NCBI GenBank assembly: GCA_963765955.1
Contig: CAVXYA010000002.1
Location: 1,240,001-1,304,000, forward strand
Source: JAXDMK01 sp963765955
Lineage (GTDB): Bacteria > Actinomycetota > Acidimicrobiia > Acidimicrobiales > AC-14
Reading direction: 5' to 3'
DNA: 64,000 nucleotides
The notes under the pieces are model-generated. The model was not told the origin of the DNA. It saw nothing but the letters and a program-made list of their open reading frames with translations, and made no database searches. The first letter of the stretch is position 1. Every line of letters starts with the position of its first letter. Both the position numbers and the translations under genes were made by a program. Of the stretch, positions 59,722 to 64,000 are shown one piece after another.

Positions 59722-61658
59722 GCATACCATCCCTGGACATCGGCCAGCAGGTGAGCCTGGCCCACGTGGTTGTAGAGGGCCACCTTTCCGTCGCTGCCCA
59801 CCTGCACGGTCACCAGGTTGGCCCGGGTCTGGCCGGCCACCATGTTCAGGTTGGAGGCCAGGGGCCGGCCCCCGCCCGCCGGGTAGGCCGTCAGGTAGCT
59901 CTCCAGCCCGCTGTGGTCGGTGACGGTGAGGTTGAGCACGATGGCGCTGATCGCCGATGGCACGCCGTTGACGCCGGCGACGAGGAGCTCGATGGTCTGG
60001 TCGGGGCCGACCCGGCCGGACGTTCCGCCGACGCCAGAGCGGGTGTCCAGGCCCCTCACGGGCGGGGTGGACACGTACTCCGTCGCCGCCCCGGGCCCGA
60101 ACCATCCCTGGACGTCGACGATGAGGTCGACCGATCCGGCGTTGTTGTAGAGCATCACCCGGCCGTTGCTGACCATGGCCATGACCAGGTTCGGCACCGA
60201 CTGCCCGGAGGTCACGTTGAGGTTCGACGCGAAGGGCCGGGACGCCCCGAAGGGGAAGACGGTGACGTAGCTGCCGGGACCCTGCAACCCGGCGGCGGTG
60301 ACGTTGAGCACAACGGCACCGACGAACGACGGCGGGACGCCACCCGCCCCGGCCACGACGAGCTCGACGGTGCCGCCCCCGGGCACCTGGCCCACGACGC
60401 CACCCCGGCCGGTGCCGTCGCGCGTGTCGAGGATTCGGGCCGGCGCGACCGGCGTGTACCGGGCGCCGATGGTCGTCGAGGCCGCGTACCAGCCCTGCAC
60501 GTCGGCCAGCACGGAGACGTTGCCGAAGTGGTTGTAGATCGACACCTTCCCGTTCGCGCCGACACGCGCCACGACCAGGTTCGGCACCGTGCGCCCCTCG
60601 GTCAGGTTCAGGGTGGAGGCGACGGGTCTGGGCGACCCGGTCGGGAAGACCGTGAGAAAGGTCTCCGGCCCGACCATGTCGGTGGCGGTCACGTTGAGGA
60701 CCACCGCGCTCACGCCGGCCACGGGAACCCCGCCCACGCCGGTCACGGTGACGTCGATCGTCCGGTCCGGGCCCAGGGGCGTGCGGGGTGCACCCTGGCC
60801 GATGCGGGTGTCGAGGATCCGCGCCGGGGGGATGGCCACGTACGTCGAGTCGGCCGGCTCCCAGAGGAACGACACGGTCAGCCACGCGTTCTCCCGGGTA
60901 CCGAGGCCCAGCTGGGCGGCGGCAGCCACCGAGAGGTCGAGGCCGGCCGGGTTCAGCACGCAGCGGCCGAACTGGTCGGCCGGCCCCGGGCGGCCCGTGG
61001 GGTTCTGGCCCAGGTCCCCGCAGTTGCTGACGATGTTGTAGCCGTTGTAGAAGGCGGCCTGGGATTCGGGGGTGCCGGTGGGCAGGTCGGCGAAGCGCCG
61101 GCGGGGGCGGAGCGTGCCCGAGGGCGGGTTCCACCAGTTGTCGTCGAGGTTCCAGGGGCCGACCTCCTTCACCGGGATGGTGGCGGTACGGCCGTTGTCG
61201 AGGGTGAGCGCGACCCGGTAGTCGAGGTCGAGGGGGTAGCCCGGCCCGCAGTTGGCCGCGGCCAGGGCCGACGTGTTGCGCAAGGAGGCGAACTTCACGC
61301 ACCGGTCGGGGATGGCCACCTCGACCGCCCCCGCGGTGTTGGGCTCGTACTGGGTGGCGAAGACCCGGTAGGTGACGAACCTGGGCTGGCCGATCGCCTC
61401 GGCTGCGACCTGGGCCCCCTCGGCGGCGATGGCGGCCTGGGGGGCCGACTCATTGGCCCCGGTGGATTCGGCGGACGGCTCGGGCCCGGCGTCGAGGCCG
61501 GCCTGGGCCGCGAGCTCGGCGTCCGACGGAGTGGGTGGAGGGTCACCGGTTGGGTCGGATTGGGCCAGCGCCGGGCCCAGGTCGAGGAGCACGAGGCTCC
61601 ACAGCACAGCCGTCACGATCACCAGGGTCCGCCGCCTGGTCCGCATGGGGTCAGCCAC
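59718..61658 (-). CDS. Secreted protein with three ADVQGWYA-type repeats
   Basis: 646 residues. A signal peptide (RRRTLVIVTAVLWSLVLLDLGPALAQ) precedes an Ala/Pro/Glu-rich linker and an N-terminal domain with VKEVGPWNLDDNWWN, four cysteines and RRRFADLPTG. Then come three repeats of about 125 residues. Each begins ILDTR or LDTR, includes VVLNVTA, RPxASxLN, VPNLV and ends VDVQGWF or ADVQGWY. These repeats are common on secreted actinobacterial proteins; I expect surface or wall binding. GTG 61658 overlaps the DUF2304 stop; ATG 61646 is an alternative. Confidence 0.8.
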   Translation of the reverse strand: MADPMRTRRRTLVIVTAVLWSLVLLDLGPALAQSDPTGDPPPTPSDAELAAQAGLDAGPEPSAESTGANESAPQAAIAAEGAQVAAEAIGQPRFVTYRVFATQYEPNTAGAVEVAIPDRCVKFASLRNTSALAAANCGPGYPLDLDYRVALTLDNGRTATIPVKEVGPWNLDDNWWNPPSGTLRPRRRFADLPTGTPESQAAFYNGYNIVSNCGDLGQNPTGRPGPADQFGRCVLNPAGLDLSVAAAAQLGLGTRENAWLTVSFLWEPADSTYVAIPPARILDTRIGQGAPRTPLGPDRTIDVTVTGVGGVPVAGVSAVVLNVTATDMVGPETFLTVFPTGSPRPVASTLNLTEGRTVPNLVVARVGANGKVSIYNHFGNVSVLADVQGWYAASTTIGARYTPVAPARILDTRDGTGRGGVVGQVPGGGTVELVVAGAGGVPPSFVGAVVLNVTAAGLQGPGSYVTVFPFGASRPFASNLNVTSGQSVPNLVMAMVSNGRVMLYNNAGSVDLIVDVQGWFGPGAATEYVSTPPVRGLDTRSGVGGTSGRVGPDQTIELLVAGVNGVPSAISAIVLNLTVTDHSGLESYLTAYPAGGGRPLASNLNMVAGQTRANLVTVQVGSDGKVALYNHVGQAHLLADVQGWYA

Positions 61659-62007
61659 GGGCGACCGCTCCTTCCTCGTTGTCGGCGCGCAGGAGCGCCA
61701 CCTCCTCGGCCAGGACGTGCGTCCGTTCCTCCAACCGGGAGAGCTCCCAGGAGAAGTGGATCACGATGATGAACAACACGGTGATGGCTCCCAGGAAGAA
61801 GGTGGCCGGGCCGTAGGAGATCCCGAGCCACGACGACACGCGGTCGAAGGTGCCGGGAAAGGTGGCCAGGAACAGCAGGACGACGCCGATCGACATCCAC
61901 AGCAGGGCGTAGCGGGCGGCAAGCTGGCTGCGGCGCAGCAGGCGGACGACGAACAGCAGACTGCCCAGGGTCACCAGCAGAACCACGATGTGGCCTCTCG
62001 TACTCAT
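61651..62007 (-). CDS. DUF2304 membrane protein
   Basis: 118 residues with three hydrophobic helices (VVLLVTLGSLLFVVRLL, LLWMSIGVVLLFLATF, FFLGAITVLFIIVIHF), then a predicted coiled coil (SWELSRLEERTHVLAEEVALLRAD). This is the DUF2304 layout, usually next to a polyprenyl-phosphate sugar transferase such as the gene at 58221. It may anchor that enzyme. GGGGAG lies upstream of ATG 62007. Its stop overlaps the next gene on the same strand. Confidence 0.8.
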   Translation of the reverse strand: MSTRGHIVVLLVTLGSLLFVVRLLRRSQLAARYALLWMSIGVVLLFLATFPGTFDRVSSWLGISYGPATFFLGAITVLFIIVIHFSWELSRLEERTHVLAEEVALLRADNEEGAVARG

Positions 62008-62107
62008 GGTCTGCTCCCCGTGTGGCGCTGCGGTGCCGCTGCCAATCCCGCCTCCGACCGCTTGGTCCCGTCGATCGTAGGCGCTGGGCCGGGCCCCCGT
62101 GAGGTCG

Positions 62108-63145
62108 TCAGATCGCCCGCCGCACCACTGACCAGTAGGCGGCCACCACGGCGTCGAGGGGCCGGGCCCACTCGGGCAGCAGGAGGTTGCCGGCGTCGAA
62201 GCGGGCCACCAGGTGGGAGGCCAGCTCGCGGTCGCCCATGACGCGCTCGCCCTGGAGGAGGCGCCGGCGGGCACGCACCCGGCCGCGGTTGCGCCACAGC
62301 CAGCCCCACGACCCGACCTTCTGGCGGGCCCAACCGGCCTGAAGGGCCACGGCCAGCATGCCCACCTCGGTCACCGCAAGGGCGGGGAACAGGAGGGCGA
62401 GGGTCCGCCGCTCGTAGAGGCTGGCGACAAGGAAGAGCCGATTGCGCTCCAGCAGGAAGAACTTGGTAGGGGTCCGCGACATCTCGTAGCGGTGGGTGAC
62501 GACGGCGTCGGGCACGTAGACCACGACCAGGCCCCGAAGCCAGCACCGGAGGCTCAGCTCGAGATCCTCGTGGTAGGCGAAGTAGTCCTCCGCGAAGCCA
62601 CCCAGCTCCTCGAGGACCGACCGGCGTACGGCCATGGCCGTGCCGCTCGCCCCGGTGACCTCCCGGCGGACGTCGTCGGGCGGGACCGGCTCCCCGAACC
62701 CGCCGGACCAGCTGAACCCGAGGAAGTGGAGCGGGTTGCCCCACGAGTTCACCCGGCCCGGGTCGTCGGCCAGCCGCACGCTGCCGGTGGCCACGCCCAC
62801 CTTCGGGTCGAGCGCCACCTCGGCCAGGCGGGCGAGGGCGTCGGGCGACAGGACGGCGTCCTGGTTCAGAAAGAACACGACCTCGCCCTGGGCGAGCCGG
62901 AAGCCGGCGTTGCACCCCCCGGCGAAGCCGAGGTTCGACTCCGGCCGGAAGATCGTCACCCCGTCCAACCCCTCCAGGCGCCCGATGGTGGTGTCGGTGC
63001 CGCCGTTGTCGACCACGATCACCTCGGTGTCCACGCCCGTCGAGGCGAGGGCCGAGGCCACCGACCGCTCCAGCCAGGGATCGGTCCCGTAGGCGGGGAC
63101 CACCACGCTCACCAGCGGCCGGCGAGCGGCGTCGGGGGGGTCCAT
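62108..63145 (-). CDS. Family 2 glycosyltransferase
   Basis: 345 residues. VSVVVPAYGTDPWLERSV, VIVVDNGGTD, ESNLGFAGGCNAGF, FFLNQDAVL, GTAMAVRRSVLEELGGF and EDLELSLRCW are those of GT2 rhamnosyl- or galactofuranosyl-like enzymes. One or two hydrophobic stretches (LALLFPALAVTEVGMLAVAL) near 260-290 may touch the membrane. A TAGGGT box lies 10 nt before ATG 63145. It is divergent from the GT-C-like gene. Confidence 0.85.
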   Translation of the reverse strand: MDPPDAARRPLVSVVVPAYGTDPWLERSVASALASTGVDTEVIVVDNGGTDTTIGRLEGLDGVTIFRPESNLGFAGGCNAGFRLAQGEVVFFLNQDAVLSPDALARLAEVALDPKVGVATGSVRLADDPGRVNSWGNPLHFLGFSWSGGFGEPVPPDDVRREVTGASGTAMAVRRSVLEELGGFAEDYFAYHEDLELSLRCWLRGLVVVYVPDAVVTHRYEMSRTPTKFFLLERNRLFLVASLYERRTLALLFPALAVTEVGMLAVALQAGWARQKVGSWGWLWRNRGRVRARRRLLQGERVMGDRELASHLVARFDAGNLLLPEWARPLDAVVAAYWSVVRRAI

Positions 63146-63155
63146 CTGCTGGTCG

Positions 63156-63176
63156 ACCCTACCCGCCCGGTAATCT
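63156..63176. promoter_or_regulatory. Divergent -10 boxes between GT2 and GT-C-like genes
   Basis: TAGGGT on the minus strand (63161-63156) faces TAATCT on the plus strand (63171-63176) in a 72-bp gap. The plus-strand gene also has GGAGGAC just before its ATG. Confidence 0.4.
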
Positions 63177-63217
63177 CCGCGAGCCGGTACACGCGGCACG
63201 CGAGGAGTACGGAGGAC

Positions 63218-64000
63218 ATGGCCCGGTCGGTCGCAGATCCCGCAGCCCCGGCGCCTGAGGCGCAGGACGGATCCGCGCCCGCCAAGGCCGTGCCACCCGC
63301 CGAGCGCCCTCCCTTCCGCCGGAGGCGCGGGGTGGCGCCCCTGGGTCTGTTCGCGCTGCTTCTCGCCGTGTGTGCACCGCTGGTGGCCCTCAACGAGTCC
63401 AAGAACCAGCCGATCTTCGTGCTCGACGAGTTCGCCTACGCCGACTACCTGCACAAGGTCCACGACGGGCAGCTGTACGTCCGCACCGGGGAGATCACCG
63501 GCCAGGAGACGCTGCGGGAGCTGGCCTGCCGCGGATACAACCTCGACACCATCTTTCCCGTCCGTCCACCGTGCGACGCGCCGTCGTTCGACCCGGCCGG
63601 GTTCCCGAACAACGGCATCGACAGCGCCGACGTGCATCCGCCCACCTACTTCATCGTCACCGACCTGGGGGCCCGGGTGATCATGGCCCTGGGCGTCACC
63701 GACAATCTCATCCGGGCCGGCCGGCTCTTCGGCGCGGTATGGATGGCCGCCGGATTCTTGGCCCTCTGGTACCTGATGCGCGCGTTCGGTGCCAACCGCG
63801 GAGCCGCGATCCTGGCCTTGGCGCTGGTGGCGGCCAGCCCGAGCCTCCTCGTGACCTGGTACTACCTCACCCCCGACTCGGCCAACATCCTGGTTGGCGC
63901 CCTGGTCGTGCTGGCCGCCCTGCGGTGGGAGCGGACGGGCCGGGGACTGCCGATGCTCGCCGGGGCAGGTGCTCTGGCCCTGGCGTTCAAAGCCCCCAAC
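63218..64000 (+). CDS. GT-C-like polytopic membrane protein, partial
   Basis: The first 261 residues are in the window. A basic, proline-rich start is followed by a first helix (GLFALLLAVCAPLVAL) and an extracytoplasmic loop with VLDEFAYADYLHKVHDG, an acidic pair where GT-C sugar transferases keep their catalytic Asp/Glu. Later helices are GRLFGAVWMAAGFLALWYLM and ILALALVAASPSLLV. Such enzymes use polyprenyl-phosphate sugars outside the membrane. GGAGG precedes ATG 63218. The substrate is unknown. Confidence 0.68.
   Translation, partial: MARSVADPAAPAPEAQDGSAPAKAVPPAERPPFRRRRGVAPLGLFALLLAVCAPLVALNESKNQPIFVLDEFAYADYLHKVHDGQLYVRTGEITGQETLRELACRGYNLDTIFPVRPPCDAPSFDPAGFPNNGIDSADVHPPTYFIVTDLGARVIMALGVTDNLIRAGRLFGAVWMAAGFLALWYLMRAFGANRGAAILALALVAASPSLLVTWYYLTPDSANILVGALVVLAALRWERTGRGLPMLAGAGALALAFKAPN

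Overview
The window is very GC-rich DNA (roughly 70% or more by eye) with frequent GTG starts and GTGA/ATGA stop-start overlaps. Many genes carry a TAnnnT box only 6-10 nt before the start codon, the pattern of leaderless actinobacterial transcription. The gene content fits a high-GC actinobacterium: F420 synthesis genes, an LpdA-type flavoprotein, LytR-CpsA-Psr proteins with a LytR_C tail, and secreted proteins built from the ADVQGWYA-ending repeat. I infer class Acidimicrobiia; no rRNA or tRNA is present to confirm it.

Layout. 1-6135 (+): end of a lipoyl-dependent acyltransferase (E2), lipB joined in frame to lipA, a photolyase, Ada, an M24 peptidase and an SDR enzyme. 6184-8599 (-): small membrane protein, EamA transporter, PLP aminotransferase. 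8712-9599 (+): membrane protein. 9658-17648 (-): beta-lactamase-fold protein with five 51-residue repeats, DUF3592 protein, cobalamin-dependent metH, CPBP protease, acyltransferase. 17780-19378 (+): acyl-CoA ligase, followed by a 73-bp tandem array that fills the gap before ddl (-). 20998-24370 (+): murF, cobalamin adenosyltransferase, pepA. 24440-26411 (-): an aminotransferase paralog without its PLP lysine, and an actinobacterial hypothetical. 26596-30133 (+): rhodanese-ThiF protein, trypsin-like protease, lpdA. 30134-34602: biotin carboxylase (-) divergent from birA (+), then pabC and pabB (-).

34701-64000 is a large cell-surface polysaccharide region. It holds two LCP ligases, rmlB, rmlD, ugd (interrupted by an intein), a UDP-glucuronate decarboxylase, a sugar nucleotidyltransferase, a GalE-like epimerase, many glycosyltransferases (two of them two-domain proteins), a Wzm/Wzt ABC exporter, a DUF2304/GT2 pair, a secreted repeat protein and the start of a GT-C-like membrane protein. 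The F420 genes cofD and cofE are embedded in it. Together these genes would make nucleotide sugars (dTDP-rhamnose, UDP-glucuronate, UDP-xylose, an NDP-hexose), assemble glycans, export them and attach them to the wall.

Caution. Twelve otherwise well-conserved genes are broken by one-base shifts, nearly all single-base insertions (lipA, phr, ada, metH, the aminotransferase paralog, the biotin carboxylase, birA, the second LCP gene, the ugd intein, cofE, a GT2 gene, and possibly wzm). Downstream homology resumes at once in each, so I read most of them as consensus errors in the assembly. Coordinates of these genes span all frames. The features most worth following up are the ugd intein with atypical flanking codons and a Gly-Gln C-terminus, the lysine-less aminotransferase paralog, and the hairpin-bearing 73-bp array.
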